A stretch of 64,000 nucleotides of DNA, taken from positions 310,001 through 374,000 of the forward strand of contig JARHVA010003528.1 of assembly GCA_037957365.1 (NCBI GenBank), written 5' to 3'. Below the pieces are notes generated by a model that saw only the letters and a program-made list of their open reading frames with translations, did no database searches and was not told where the DNA came from. Every line of letters starts with the position of its first letter. Positions within the stretch are counted from its first letter, which is position 1. The DNA is from Torreya grandis (lineage: Eukaryota; Streptophyta; Pinopsida; Cupressales; Taxaceae). Of the stretch, positions 12,657 to 24,142 are shown piece after piece. Made by a program: the position numbers and the translations under genes.

Positions 12657-13760
12657 TTAATTGAAATGTTTTAGGTATATCCCATTCAAAATAATCTCTT
12701 CAAGCTCACCCTCCATCATTTCTATCTCACAATAATTTTTTTGTTTACATGCATGAATCTTATAGGGGCCAGTCCACAATGCTTCAAATTTAGTGTGTTG
12801 ACCCGGCTTGGTAGCTCTTGCATACCATTTCAAAAAAAATGAGCCTACTTCAAAATAGGGATTTAAAGTCCTCTTATCAAAGTATTCTTTGATTATTTTC
12901 TAATGTTTTATTAATGAATCATGTGCTGCACCCCTCTTTTCTTGAACTTCTAAGAGTTTAGCAAGTCTAACTTGCATGGGGCCATTTTCCTCAATCTCAA
13001 TCTGTTTTAATAACTGGAGAGCAAGAATCTCCAAGCTTAGGGGAATTATAATAGGCTTACCATAGACCAATTCATATAGAGACATTTTTTTCACCTACTT
13101 AGGCATAATTTTATCAGTCCACAGTGCTATATTAAGCACTTTATGCCACTTTTTGTGATGATCAGCCCCTATTCTATTAATAAGTCTAATCAAGTTCTTC
13201 TTTATTGATTCTGCCAAACCATTACACTGAGGGTAATAATTCAAGGAAGTTTTTAGATAGATTCCATACTTTAGTGAAAAATCAAATACTTTAAACCCTA
13301 AAAATGCTTTAGCATTATCTAAAATTATTGTACGAGGAGCCCTAAAGCGAGTAGTGATACTCCCTAGAAAGTCTAGGATCACATTTTTTGTTGCTTCTTT
13401 GAGTGGCACTGCCTTAGTCCACCTAGTGAAATAATTTGTAGTAGTTAGAATCCATTTGTGCCCCATACTTGACACCAAATTTATCATTCCAATGAAATCA
13501 AGACCCCATTGAGCAAAGGGTTCATCAACAATTATAGGACTGAGGGGCATTGTTGCATTTCTTCTCATCCTGACATAATACTGACAAGATTGGCACTTTT
13601 TGACCAATTGATAACAGTCTATAAACAAAGTGGGCTAGATATAACCTACTTCACTTATCTTTATAGCTATGGTTCTTGAAAAGAAATATCCACCTAAGAC
13701 TCCATGGTGCATTTCGTGTAGTATTTTCTTAGCCTCATCTTTCTCTATGCATCTTAAAAG
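12657..13760 (-). pseudogene. E1 integrase, decayed
   Basis: Ty3/gypsy integrase, which would join element DNA to the host chromosome. The zinc-binding end is partly visible upstream (HHGVLGGYF, second His changed to Tyr) and as CQSC near 13580. All three catalytic acids of the D-D-E core can be seen: Asp in GLDFIGMI, Asp in TIILDNAKAF, Glu in NGLAESIKK. A GPY/F-type C-terminal module follows (ALWTGPYKIH, near 12760). Open pieces are 13095-13628 and 12900-13094, separated by single stops; the frame ends at TAA 12657-12659. It follows the gypsy RNase H directly, with only about 80 codons between and no second RNase H there. Confidence 0.85.
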
Positions 13761-13955
13761 TTTGCCATCAATATTTCTTCTAAAAAGAACTTGTTTAATT
13801 AAAAAAAATGGACCCCTTACTACCTATAGTATCTCCTTTTGTCCTCAGAGACTGATTTTGGGTAAATCCCATGTTTCATAAAACAGATCATGTTTGTGAC
13901 CTAGGAGTTCTGATCAATTTCTTTTATCCTCAATACACTTTCCTTTTGTATTTCT

Positions 13956-14536
13956 TTAGGTATCATCTTTACAAGATCTTGAGTCATGTATTGGCACAAA
14001 CCCCCTACCTCTGACCAGCTTAGTGGGTCTAACTTCTACATCATATTCAAGGATCTTTGTTATCCAGTCTACTCTTTTTTTAGTAATTTCACCTTCCATA
14101 ATGTATTCTCTGACACTAAGATGAGCTACAAGTATCTGAATTTTACTTCCTATCACCATATGCATGAATTTATTGAGGGCTTTTACCATATCATATGTCT
14201 ATTTCTCCACAAAGTTGTGTCTAGTTTTATACTCCCTAAGAGTCCTTGAGATAAAGGCTATTGGGTGTTCTCCCTCTTGTTGATCATCTTTCTATGTTAG
14301 GACAATAGTAATACTAAACCCTCATCCATAAACATACATTATAAAAGGCTTAGAGAAATCTAGGTTAATAATTATTGGGGCTATTGAAATTACTTTCTTG
14401 ACCTCTTAAAAAGCTTGTTTCCTTATGTAGTCCACTTGAACACTAGGTCTTTCTTTAACAAGAGTGTTATTGGTCTCACTAGGCCTGCAAAGTCTGATAT
14501 GAACTGACTGACAAAATTAATGTTTCTGAGAAAGGA
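13956..14536 (-). pseudogene. E1 gypsy-type RNase H, catalytic Asp lost
   Basis: Follows RT in the usual place. Recognisable phrases are EGEHPIAFISRTLRE and, in the open piece 13956-14189, the tether-like IMEGEITKKRVDWITKILEY. Where the family has YTDAS the frame reads YVYG followed by a stop, so the first catalytic Asp is absent. Loss of this residue is known in Tat elements that carry a second, archaeal-type RNase H. Here it may equally be random decay. Confidence 0.7.
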
Positions 14537-15230
14537 CTAAACTACCTTCTTATTTACTAATAGGGACAAGTTCATTATGGATATGACTCTCTCTAGATCT
14601 ATAGATACTCCTTTAGATATTATATGTCCCATTAGTTTGCCTTGAGGTACTGCAAAGATACACTTCTTGGGATTCAAGGATATTCCAAACTTTTGACATT
14701 TTTTAAAAATAGATTCTAGATGATCAAAATGATCAACAACATCCTTGGAAAAAATTGTAAGATCATCAAGATAAATCAAAATGATTTTATTTATGAGTTC
14801 TCCAACTACTACATACATTGCCCTTTGAAAAGTGGCTCTAGCATTTGATAGGCCAAATGGCATCTTGGCATATGCAAACGTTCCCCATTTGGTAGTAAAG
14901 GTAGTCTTGTGTTGGTCTTCATCAGCCAACCAAATCTGATTGTACCCAAATAAACCATCTAGCAAGGAAAATCTCTCTGATCTAGCCATAGTTTGTAAAA
15001 TTATTCCATATAGGGTAGGGGATAGTGATCTTTCAGAGATGCTCTATTTAGATCTCTGAAATCCACACAGAGCCTTATGTCACCATTCTTTTTTCTGACT
15101 AGTATTAGATTGGATACCCAGGTTGAGTGTTTGATTGGAAAAATTATTTTAGAATCTAAGATTTTTTGTAACTCATCCACCATTAGAGGTTCAATCCTTG
15201 GATTCACTGGCCTTTGCTTCTGTCTGACTG
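14537..15230 (-). pseudogene. E1 reverse transcriptase, decayed
   Basis: Ty3/gypsy RT, which copies element RNA into DNA. Two open pieces (15001-15207 and 14537-14989) are split by one stop. Motifs in order are VDFRDLNRAS, then LLDGLFGYNQI, FAYAKMPFGLSNA and the catalytic YLDD box in IILIYLDDLTIFS, then FAVPQGKLMGHIIS near the thumb. The YLDD Asp pair is intact. Upstream (about 15230-15700) the same strand continues as a linker with acidic stretches and ends in IEPLMVDEL just before the RT fingers. Confidence 0.9.
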
Positions 15231-15739
15231 GATTAGATCCTTCAGTTAGTTTTATTATGTGCTAAATGATGTCTCTATTATATCCATGAAGGTCTTCATA
15301 AGTCTAGGCTATTACTCTATCATACCTTTTACACAAGTCAATTAGTCTTTCCCTTTCCTCTTAAGTTACAAAATTTCCAATCTTTAGCTTTCTCCCTTCA
15401 CTCACTTCTAACTCAGAATAATCTACTTCATTTGCTTGAAACCTTTTCTTCTCTAGGATTACATCTTTTGGATCAAATAAATTTTCTAAAGTAATCAAGC
15501 CTTTAGGAAGCTTATTTGTCTTTAATTGAATAATTTGGTCTCCATATGCTTCTTCAATTTTGGGTTGTAATTAATCAACAAATTCCTCTGATTGTTGCAA
15601 AAATGAGAGTACCTGAGAATAATTTTCAAAGACTTGCCAATTTTCATCATTATCAGGGATAGTTGGCCTTAATATAACTTTGACTAACTCATTGTTGACT
15701 AATAGATTAGTTGCTAGGTCAAACTGTGAGCCAATCTAT

Positions 15740-16140
15740 TCCATCCTATCTGCTTTAAAATTTTGGGTTCTAAGAACTACTTCAATATTGAAAGCTTCAA
15801 AATCTTCTATTAAGTCCCAAATTATGTGTCTATAGGATCTCATCCTTACATTTTTGACTATTGCATTTTCTCTGATTTATTTCACCACTAGTTCTGAATC
15901 TCCTTTCACTATCTAATTCTTTACTCCCTTTTTCTTGGCTAGCATGAGCCCATGTACTAAGGATTCATATTTAACATCATTATTAGTATAGGAAAATTGG
16001 AAATGGATAGCTCTTAAGATTTTCTCACCATTTGGAGCAATAAGACAAATTCCTACTCTAACACCATTTTTACTTCTAGCCCCATCAAAATTTAAGGTCC
16101 AAATTTCTGAATCTTTTTTAGATTCTTGAGTATTTGGCAT
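15740..16140 (-). pseudogene. E1 archaeal-type RNase H placed before RT
   Basis: A second RNase H with the fold signature of the archaeal/plant type. IWTLNFDGARSKNGVRVG holds the first Asp (near 16086), KYESLVHGLMLA the Glu, IVKGDSELVV the second Asp, and NFKADRM the last Asp. All four catalytic acids are present; the frame is broken by three stops. It lies between protease and RT. In E2 the matching domain lies between the gypsy RNase H and integrase, the placement commonly described for Tat elements. It belongs to this element because the linkers on both sides stay on the minus strand with no LTR or target duplication between. Confidence 0.8.
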
Positions 16141-16279
16141 TTATTCCCTTAAAACATTTGGGATTTAATGATCTTCATCAAATATGACATAAGTGCCAAG
16201 ACCATTAGAGTCATAATTTCCATATGGGTCACTTTACATCATAGTTAACAAATGGTTATTTTCCTCTTCTTGGTCATGT

Positions 16280-17085
16280 TTAGTCTAGTCACCTAACTCT
16301 TCAACAAAGACCCTTTCTTCCTTATTCAGTATAGCATGAGCTACCTCTAATTTTGTGGTAGGTTCATTGGTGATGTGATCCTTAGATAGTGACTCAGATA
16401 GTATTTTCTTTTTTGAAACATATTTGGTTTTTAAGATGAGGTGAGACCAATCAAGTGACATATAACCTCCTATCTTTGTTATAAAATCTCTGGATAAACA
16501 TAGGCCAAATACAAGGGGTATATCTATGACTATCACATCTTGATTGACAATTATATTAGGGAAAGCATATAATTGCAATGGGAGTTGTTTAATTTTCCCT
16601 ATTGTTTTCACCGATTTGCCATACAACTACATAACTCCTTTAGTAAGTGGCTCATACTTTATTTTTAAAGCATCTATTATTTTCTTAGGCATTATTATAG
16701 TACTGGCCCCTAAGTCTATCATTACATTATGTAATAGTTTCTTTCCAACTATCAAAGTCAAATAGAAGGGCTCTGGTTTGGATTTGCTTAACTTTGGTGC
16801 ATTTTTTAAAAGGGTTGTTGTCTGTAGAGGAACCGTGTCTTTGAGCTTTTCTTTATCAGCAGATCCTTCTTTGGTACTATTATGTTTAAGCACTACTTGG
16901 CCTTGCAGAGCATCTTGTAACAGTGTCTTTTTCTCAAGAATACTTAATATGTCCCATATTGACACTTGTGCTAGAGTCCTCTTCAATTGATCCACCACAT
17001 TCATTGGTCCTAGTGTTTGGGTTCTTAGATAATAAGGGTTCCTTGTTTTTTCTTGAACTTGTATAGAAATTACTTGATTCTGCAC
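16280..17085 (-). pseudogene. E1 aspartic protease region
   Basis: Retropepsin-like domain that would cut the polyprotein. The open piece 16627-17085 carries LLHNVMIDLGASTIIMPKK, where the active-site triad D-S/T-G reads D-L-G with Asp at 16716-16714. A second piece, 16285-16626, continues past one TAG and includes DIPLVFGLCLSRDFI, which occupies the position of the flap/ILLGR region. The first 90 residues are a charged linker after the gag zinc knuckle. Confidence 0.75.
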
Positions 17086-17159
17086 TAGCTGAGGTATTTC
17101 CTATCTAGCAGCTATGTTTTGATGACTTTAAAATGGAGGATTCCCCATAACTTCATTAT

Positions 17160-18676
17160 TTTCAACTTCAAGTTATTCCATTAATATTTTCTTAGCTTTA
17201 CTGTAGTAATCTGATTGTACTATTGGTTTCTTGGAATTAGCAGCTTCATTTAAAAATACTGACTCTTCATCTTCAATCCATGAAAATAGAGCATGATCAA
17301 GGGCTATATCTTCTTGTTGTCGTAAGGACATCCCTTGCATCTGAGCCATTAGGACTAAATTTTGCATACCAAAGGATAGGTAGGCTTGAGTGTCAAAAGT
17401 ATTTACAAATTGTCCATCCATTCTTCTTTACTCTGCTACCTTTTGTTGTAGATTACCCATGGGACAATCTCTAGGCATATGAGAATTATTACAAGGGAAA
17501 CACCAGGCATTAGTGTCATCTACATAATTATTTTTCCCTTGAATAATCTCCCTATTTGGATTAGGGAGAATAGTCTGTGAGGGTGTAGGGACTGCGACTA
17601 ATTAGTTTGCTGGCTAAGGGTTAGTTTGCCTTTGAGGACCCTGATACTGATTTGGTTATTATGAAGGTCTATTTCCTTGGTAGCCTTGATATTGGGGTCT
17701 AGGATAAGGATTCTGCTATATTTTTATGTTAATTAACTCATTAGAAAAATGTCCTTAAGATGTTCTTGATATCATCCATCTCAAATGACTGGATAGGGAC
17801 AAGTTCTTTAGTAGGTTGTTGAGGATATGTATACATAAACATAGGTGGAGCTATGGAATTAGAGGTTTCTTGAGGCAAAGTTAAGGTAATATCTAGAAAC
17901 ATGGGCATGGGAGGCCTTGGGGGCAACTTTATAGCATCTATTAAGTTATTTTCAGCTCTGACTACATAGTCATAGGCTTCTGGAAGAGTCTGACCTCCAA
18001 GTGACTGAATCATTACTGATATATCTAAATTTAAAGCTTTAAGATAAAATAATATAGCCATACCTGGTAATGGTCTTTTTATAATAGGAATTCTTTCCCA
18101 AGTCTTTTGAAATCTTGGATTGAAATCAGTCATTGCTTCTTATGGTGCCCTTTTTATAGTAATCAAATATTGCAACAAAGAAGATATATCACCCTTTTCT
18201 TAAAATCTTTCAAAGAAAATATCTCCAAGCTAATCTCATGTAGATATTGTACTTGGGGTCAAAGATCTGTACCATTCTAGAGCCTTCCCTTTAAAAGAAG
18301 CTGCTAACAATCTTATAGCCACATTTTGTTATGTGACCACATGTATTGCACAGACATCAAACACATCCTGAAGATGTTCTTCAAGTGTTTTGAAATATTT
18401 TCCATTGAATTTGGGTAGAGCTTTCAATTCATTTACTAGAATAGGATCCCAAGTGGCTGGTGGTATTGGGAGAATCAGAGGACTACCAGTGTTCCAACTT
18501 GCATAATTCATGGGGGCTATAGGTTCTCCCATGTGTGTTATTGGTATTGCTAAAAATTGATTGACCCTTCTTCTTGAATTAGTTATCAATGGTGGTAAAA
18601 GAATACCTAGGTTCATAGCAGATTGAGACCTCGTTACTGGTCCATAGCTCTGACTCCTTATAGCTCTCTAGTTCAT
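17160..18676 (-). pseudogene. E1 gag, decayed
   Basis: Nucleocapsid precursor. The proposed start is the ATG at 18676, near the primer site; the N-terminus contains GPVTRSQSAMNLG after one TAG. The capsid-like part includes LPKFNGKYFKTLEEHLQDVF and GKALEWYRSL, typical of the Retrotrans_gag domain. Open pieces are 18329-18616 and 17741-18133. A zinc knuckle CFPCNNSHMPRDC (C-x2-C-x3-H-x4-C, one residue shorter than the standard spacing) lies near 17470-17510. The C-terminal part (17173-17421) leads to the protease linker. Confidence 0.85.
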
Positions 18677-18708
18677 ACAGTCTTGAAAGAAACTTCAAGA
18701 TATAGTCA

Positions 18709-18726
18709 TCCCACTGGGTGTGCCAA
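18709..18726 (-). other. E1 primer-binding site
   Basis: The minus strand reads TTGGCACACCCAGTGGGA six bases inside the 5' LTR. It is the clearest Tat-type primer site in the window. I have not matched it to a tRNA species. Confidence 0.8.
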
Positions 18727-18731
18727 AAAAT

Positions 18732-20468
18732 TGTTGATGCTTAGAATTGAGCTATTTCCAACACCAACAATGGGAAGTTTCAAAAATGTGGGACTTATGA
18801 CCTGAAATGACCTCTAGATTTTAAAGAAGCTGGCTCTTTTTTATCTCAAAAGTATTGTGAGAAAAGGGATAGAAATTAAATAGAAACATCAATGCAACGA
18901 AAGAAAATATATATATGGTGATGCACCTGAGTTTAATTTGTCCTTTAATACTAAGCATAATGAAGCTATATTTAGGATTTAATTACATTAAAGATCAAAT
19001 AATGCATGATCAATGTAAAAGATAAAAACAATAGAATCAAAGGCTCACAACTTAGACTTTTTTTGTAGTAACACAAAAAATATCAACAAAGGCATAGAAC
19101 TCAATCTTCTTATTAATCTTCTAGTCATATAAAAGGCACAGATACATGCACAATTATATAAACTTTTTGAATCAATAAAATAGAACAAAGGCAAATGATA
19201 TTATTGGCCACAGTAAGAAAGCCTAAAACTTCTTGATAACAATCTCTTGCAAAAAATTCTCTCTCTTCTGATGATCCCTCTACCCATATTTATAGCATCA
19301 AATTAACTCTAGATTTCCACACATTCCCAATCCAATGATCTAACTAAACTCTAACTGAACTGGAAGCGTTTAACAAAAGATATTTCTTAGATCTGAAATG
19401 TTTAGTCTCCTACAAGTTCATTGGCTGAATTAGACACACATGATGCTTCTCACTATGAAACAAGCAAGGACACTTGGTGAATTCTACTTGCCTCACTTGA
19501 AAACATCTCATTATTTAGTAGGAACTAGAAAAAGACACTTGGTAGCTTCTGTGGCACTTACAAAAGACACACAACACTTTTTGTTGCTTTTACTCTTTAC
19601 TATGTCTTTATATCGAGAGTGTTCTGTCTTTGATAACTTTCATAGTCTACTTCAAAACTTTAACAACTTATAGAAAATGGGACCCAAAACACTTCTTGCT
19701 TGAGCAAATTTAGAAAAGGAATGGGAATAGGTGGTGTTTTTCATTGATCTTCAAAAAATGACACGTGGCAGCTTCTGCTTGTCTATAGAAGCTTTAGATA
19801 CTTTTTAGAAACCTATGGAAGGTGATACATGGTGTCTTCATAGGGCTCTAGCTATACTATAAAAACATTCAGGCCTCATTTTAGATTCATGTGGATCATG
19901 ACACTTGGCAGCTTTCACTGACTTTAGAAACAAAACCTGAGGCCCACCATAGTCTTTACTCAATAATGAAACAAAATGAAGAAACTACAGATGTTGACAC
20001 TTGTCAGCTTCTACTGAGCTTTAGCTAGGAACACGTGGTGGCTTCCACTGAGCTTTAGGTAGGAACACATGGTAGTTTCCACTAACTTTTAGAAAAACAT
20101 ATTGAAACCTTCCACAATTTCCACTTGGCATCCTCCACGTGTATTAAGAAAACTTATCGAAAGAAGCTTTTGAAACTCATAAGAAACTTGAAACATGGAT
20201 GTTGACACTTGGTGCATTCTAATGGATTTTAATGGGACACGTGGTATGTTCCACGCAACTTATAGAAATTATAAAATGTGTCCCAGTTGATGACACTTGA
20301 CAGCTTCTGCTTGACTTTGATACTTAGACAAAATTTAGGCAAAATGAAAACTTGTGCCTGTGTTCTATGTCAAAAATTCACTGCCTCAAAAATGAAATGC
20401 ATAGGGACAAAACTTAGAGTGCACAACTAAAACTCAAAATAAAAATGTAGAGTATTTTTTACTCTATA
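18732..20468 (-). repeat. E1 5' LTR
   Basis: Starts TGTTGATGCTTAG and ends CTCTATA on the plus strand (the final CA has become TA). It matches 6646-8404. Four CACGTG hexamers remain at 19762, 20032, 20136 and 20238, set in a degenerate array of 'acacttggnagcttccact' units. The TATA box for minus-strand transcription is at 19287-19294. Confidence 0.92.
19287..19294 (-). promoter_or_regulatory. TATA box in E1 5' LTR
   Basis: TATAAATA on the minus strand, same context as in the other LTR. It would drive the element transcript toward gag at 18676. Confidence 0.55.
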
Positions 20469-20473
20469 GTTAT
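20469..20473. repeat. E1 target duplication, right copy (GTTAT)
   Basis: Pairs with GTCAT at 6641-6645. The single difference is C to T. Confidence 0.75.
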
Positions 20474-21579
20474 CCAGTCAACTCTATTCTATACTATTTA
20501 CATACAATATCGCTTGAACCAACTCTATACTCTTCTCAATCAAATAAATAACCTATATTTACTAGTAATTAATTCACATTTCCTTTTTAGTTTTTTTCAT
20601 ACTTAGAGTAAAAAACATAGATTAGATATGTGGTTTTTCAAATTACCATTTTAGTCACACTATTTTTCTCTTTTGCACATACTACCAAATCACTTTACAC
20701 TAAAAAATCATTGAAATTTCATCTTGCTAAGGTCTACCTATTTCATCACTAAGGGGGAAGCTGACTTGGTATTTTGGCCAAGTATAAACACGTGGTTGAT
20801 GGTATATATTAGAAAAGCACCTAACACCCTTATCACTATGAGATTGTGAAGTGAGGAGGTAGGCCCCAATACCAAGCCAATACAATCATCAATACATATC
20901 CATTTCAACTTAAATGTCCTAAAACTAGCCTTAAATTGCTTTCTATTTCCTTATTTCCACTAACTTCCCAATCATATTAAATTAAAAGTTATTATAACTT
21001 AATAACACTTAGGATGGCCAATTAATTAGTATTTACTTTCCAATTTCATCTTTCTCTGTGATAATTGTATGTTATATTTCAAAACTTGAATTGGCCAAGG
21101 TTGGTACAAGGTTTTTGTTATGTGGTCCATTTGGATCAATCATATGGATTCAATTTCTTGTGTGATTAATTTCATCTTGCTTTAAAATTATCTTTCAAAA
21201 CTTTTATCTATTTCAAAACATTATCATTTCTATCGATATAGTCTATCACAAATTATGTATCTTTCCTACCTATAATACACACTTAACTTATCCAAGTATG
21301 TATCCTTATATTCTTATTTAATTCTATGTTCAATAGTACATAATATACGTACACAACTATGTTCCTTTTTCTCTATTTTTTCCCCTAGTTTATAGAACAT
21401 AGTCAACCAGTTCAACTTTGTATCATGTTTTTTGATTTTGTCTTTGCATCACCCTTTTCATCCTTATTTTCTAATCCTAAACTTATTTTTTGAGGATAAC
21501 ATATAGTTGAATCCAATAGAGATGATCATATTTACCAATCCCAATAATTTTCCTTGAAAATATCTTGTGGCTTTCACTT

Positions 21580-24060
21580 TAGATGAAAGCAATGTGCATT
21601 TTGCCAATCACACTACCAATTATGGGACTCCTACTCATTCATCATCAATTTGTAATCCTATTCTCTCCTTTAAAGATGAGATTGAATTAGAGTACATACG
21701 TAAAATGCTCTTATTAATTAATTAATTTCTTCAATATAGAGGAAAGGGCCCTTCAACTATTTACAATCTCATGATAGGTGGTCAAGTATAATAACCCCAT
21801 TCACCATACCCTACATTCTCTCATGGATTTGGATTTGAAGCCCTTTTTGCTTCTCAACCTCTACCTTATATTTTGATTCTTTACCATACTATAACTTATT
21901 TTTCTATGATATATTTAACCTCCATTCTAAGTATCTCTACTAACAGGGTAGGTTCAACATCTAGTGGGATTTTTCCAAGGCCCTTCCTCCTCAACCATTC
22001 CACTAGTGCATACTTTTATACCAATGTCAATCATGATACTATTTCTTCATTTTATTCTAATGCTAATAATTCCACTAGTGCATTTTTGTGTACACATGTT
22101 AATCATGCCATGAGTGCTTCCTTTTATACCAATGCTTCTCACATTTCTAGTGTCACACATGTCACTACTCATAGTGCAACCCAAACCACTAATACCAATG
22201 CTAATGCTTCGCATGCCCCACAAAATAGATAAATACTAGTCAAATCCATTAAATATTATTGTAAACTATTAATCAAAATAATGTTTTTCAAACCAATGAT
22301 GTTAGTCAAATAATGTAGATGCAAAATCATGTCATTCACCTTCAAAATCAACCTCAACAAGTTCCATGGGGAGTGAAAAATCAAAATTCCCCCCACCCCC
22401 CTTAGGTATTTCCATGGTAAACTCATTCCTCAACCACCTATTGTTAATAAAAAATCAATATCTCCAAAATAAACCTCTTATACCTCAAATTTCCAATCTT
22501 GACATAGGAGCTATCACACTTACTATTAGTTATAATGGGTCAACTGATCCTACCTTACATTTAAAAACATTTAGTCATCTCTAAAAATATTGGGTCAAGC
22601 TTAATACTTTTGTTTCTACCAAGCTATTGGAAAAAAAACTATCTAAAGATGCATTACATTGGTATAATCAACTAAAATCCCTTTTTATCACTAGTTTGGA
22701 AAATATAGGTAACTCCCTAGTACAAGAGTTTCAAACTAGTGAACTCCTTGAGAATACCTTGGTTTATTTTATCAAATGTAAGCAACTTAAAACTAAAAAA
22801 ACACAAAATTTCATCAAATGATGGAATACCTTGTCTAATAAGTGTGAGAATAACGTGATGGATGATAATCTTTTTTATATATTCATTGATTCTCTTTATC
22901 CCAAGTTAAAATATCAGGTTAGGAATCTCTCTGTAATATCTTTGGAAGAAGCCCTCAATCAAGATAAATGTTAATATTTTATCATGCACCAATTTTAACC
23001 ATCTCAACCTCCTGTAGGTACTTACATGCTCATTAAAAATAAAAATCATCATGATATCAATGATGGTGTCACTGATTCCTATGACATAATTCAAAATATT
23101 CAATCCATTATTCCTAACAATGTTGTGGAGGATGTTCCCCTCCAAACAACACCCCTAATCCTCAATTTTCCCAAAACAACACTATCAATGTCCACAAACT
23201 ATTATTCTTTTCCAATCTTCAAAAGTGTCTACCAAGGCCTCTACCATGATAACTTGACCCCACTCATCCTATGAAATCTTGGTATGACCAAATAATTTTT
23301 TTTGGTTTCATGCAAGTTGGGGCCACTCTCATGCTAATTGTAGATAATTACATAATATAACTTTAGATTTTATTCATGGAAAAAAATTGATCATGATTAA
23401 ATCACTTGTCAGTGTTAATAAGCATATGACATAGCCTTTAAATCTCACAAAACACAAAATAAAAATCAAACTTTGAACTAGGTTAATGCTCATCTTGCCA
23501 TATATAAATATCCTCTTGGTAATCATCAAGATATCAATGATAAGCCTACTCCTTCCACCAATAATGTCAAAATTCTTATCAACCAAACTCTTGAATAAAA
23601 TGTGGTAAATATGAATAATACGTGAAGGGTAGTTGTTTACACTAATTCTACTCCAACACGCATGCACCAAACCTCTCAAACATTTCATGTTATCCAATAT
23701 TTTTCCCCATCACATCTATCAAAGTTGGGGCAAGAGGACTTTATCTCTTTTTGAGAACCACTTCCAACACCTCAATTGGATAATACCTCTCACTTTATTT
23801 GTAAAATTCCCACAACATCTCCACCTATCAAAAACATTTCCCAGCCTTCCCATAGTATTTCTTCAACTCAGTCACAAGAAATATCTAAATAAACTATCCC
23901 ATCATCTAAAGACAATCAATTGATGTGTCCTCAAATTAAACCAACCACATCTTATCAACATAAGTTTGAATGTACTTACAACCTTCCTTCCCAAGATCTT
24001 CTAAAACATTACATGCCTCTATCTAGCAGTCCCCCCACGGGTTATGATGAATATGACTCC
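21580..24060 (+). pseudogene. E4 gag, heavily decayed
   Basis: A plus-strand frame broken by many stops and shifts. The N-terminal part (21873-22232) is Ser/Thr/Asn-rich, with an imperfect repeat of about 22 residues built on phrases such as SAYFYTNVNH, SAFLCTHVNH and SASFYTNASH. The capsid-like part follows: DPTLHLKTFSHL near 22550, then LSKDALHWYNQLKSLF near 22640, the diagnostic Retrotrans_gag stretch. It then runs through FIKCKQLKTKKTQNFIK and DSLYPKLKYQVRNLS. No zinc knuckle is clear. Confidence 0.65.
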
Positions 24061-24067
24061 ATTATGT

Positions 24068-24141
24068 AACTTACTAATCTCCCATCTCAAATACCCTTTC
24101 TTGAATTATTATGGGTATTTGAGATGGGAGATTAGTAAGTT
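24068..24141. repeat. Perfect 29-bp inverted repeat abutting the E5 insertion
   Basis: The left arm at 24068-24096 starts AACTTACTAATCTCCC. The right arm at 24113-24141 is its exact reverse complement, and the spacer is 16 bases. The right arm overlaps the E5 target duplication (24138-24142). The left arm fits the gag-protease junction of E4; the right arm looks like an inverted copy of it. Surrounding sequence is strongly decayed but the arms are identical, which suggests a late event. Confidence 0.95.
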
Positions 24142-24142
24142 T
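24138..24142. repeat. E5 target duplication, left copy (AGTTT)
   Basis: Pairs with AGTTC at 33424-33428, a single T/C difference. Confidence 0.65.

Larger units (their letters stand above)
6646..20468 (-). mobile_element. E1: full-length Tat-like Ty3/gypsy element, 13.8 kb, decayed
   Basis: Two LTRs of 1,759 and 1,737 bp enclose 10.3 kb of internal sequence, flanked by a near-perfect 5-bp duplication. All coding frames run on the minus strand: gag, protease, archaeal-type RNase H, RT, gypsy RNase H, integrase, then a long unknown ORF before the 3' LTR. The primer site is at 18709-18726. Every gene carries stops, so the copy is dead. It sits inside E4, whose leader resumes at 20469. The domain order is unusual (see the aRNH entry). 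Its leader, under 40 bases between primer site and gag, is much shorter than that of E2 (about 790). Confidence 0.92.
20469..24142 (+). mobile_element. E4 fragment 2: leader and gag of a plus-strand Tat-like element
   Basis: 20469-21560 is non-coding leader, and about 21580-24060 carries a decayed gag. At 20720-20880 there is a leader block also found in E6 (35735-35940) and, on the minus strand, in E2 (57690-57900): 'gcacctaacacccttatcac' followed by a GTGAAGTGAGGAGGTAGG-like run. The fragment stops at 24142 where E5 is inserted, and the protease frame resumes at 33424. Confidence 0.7.
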
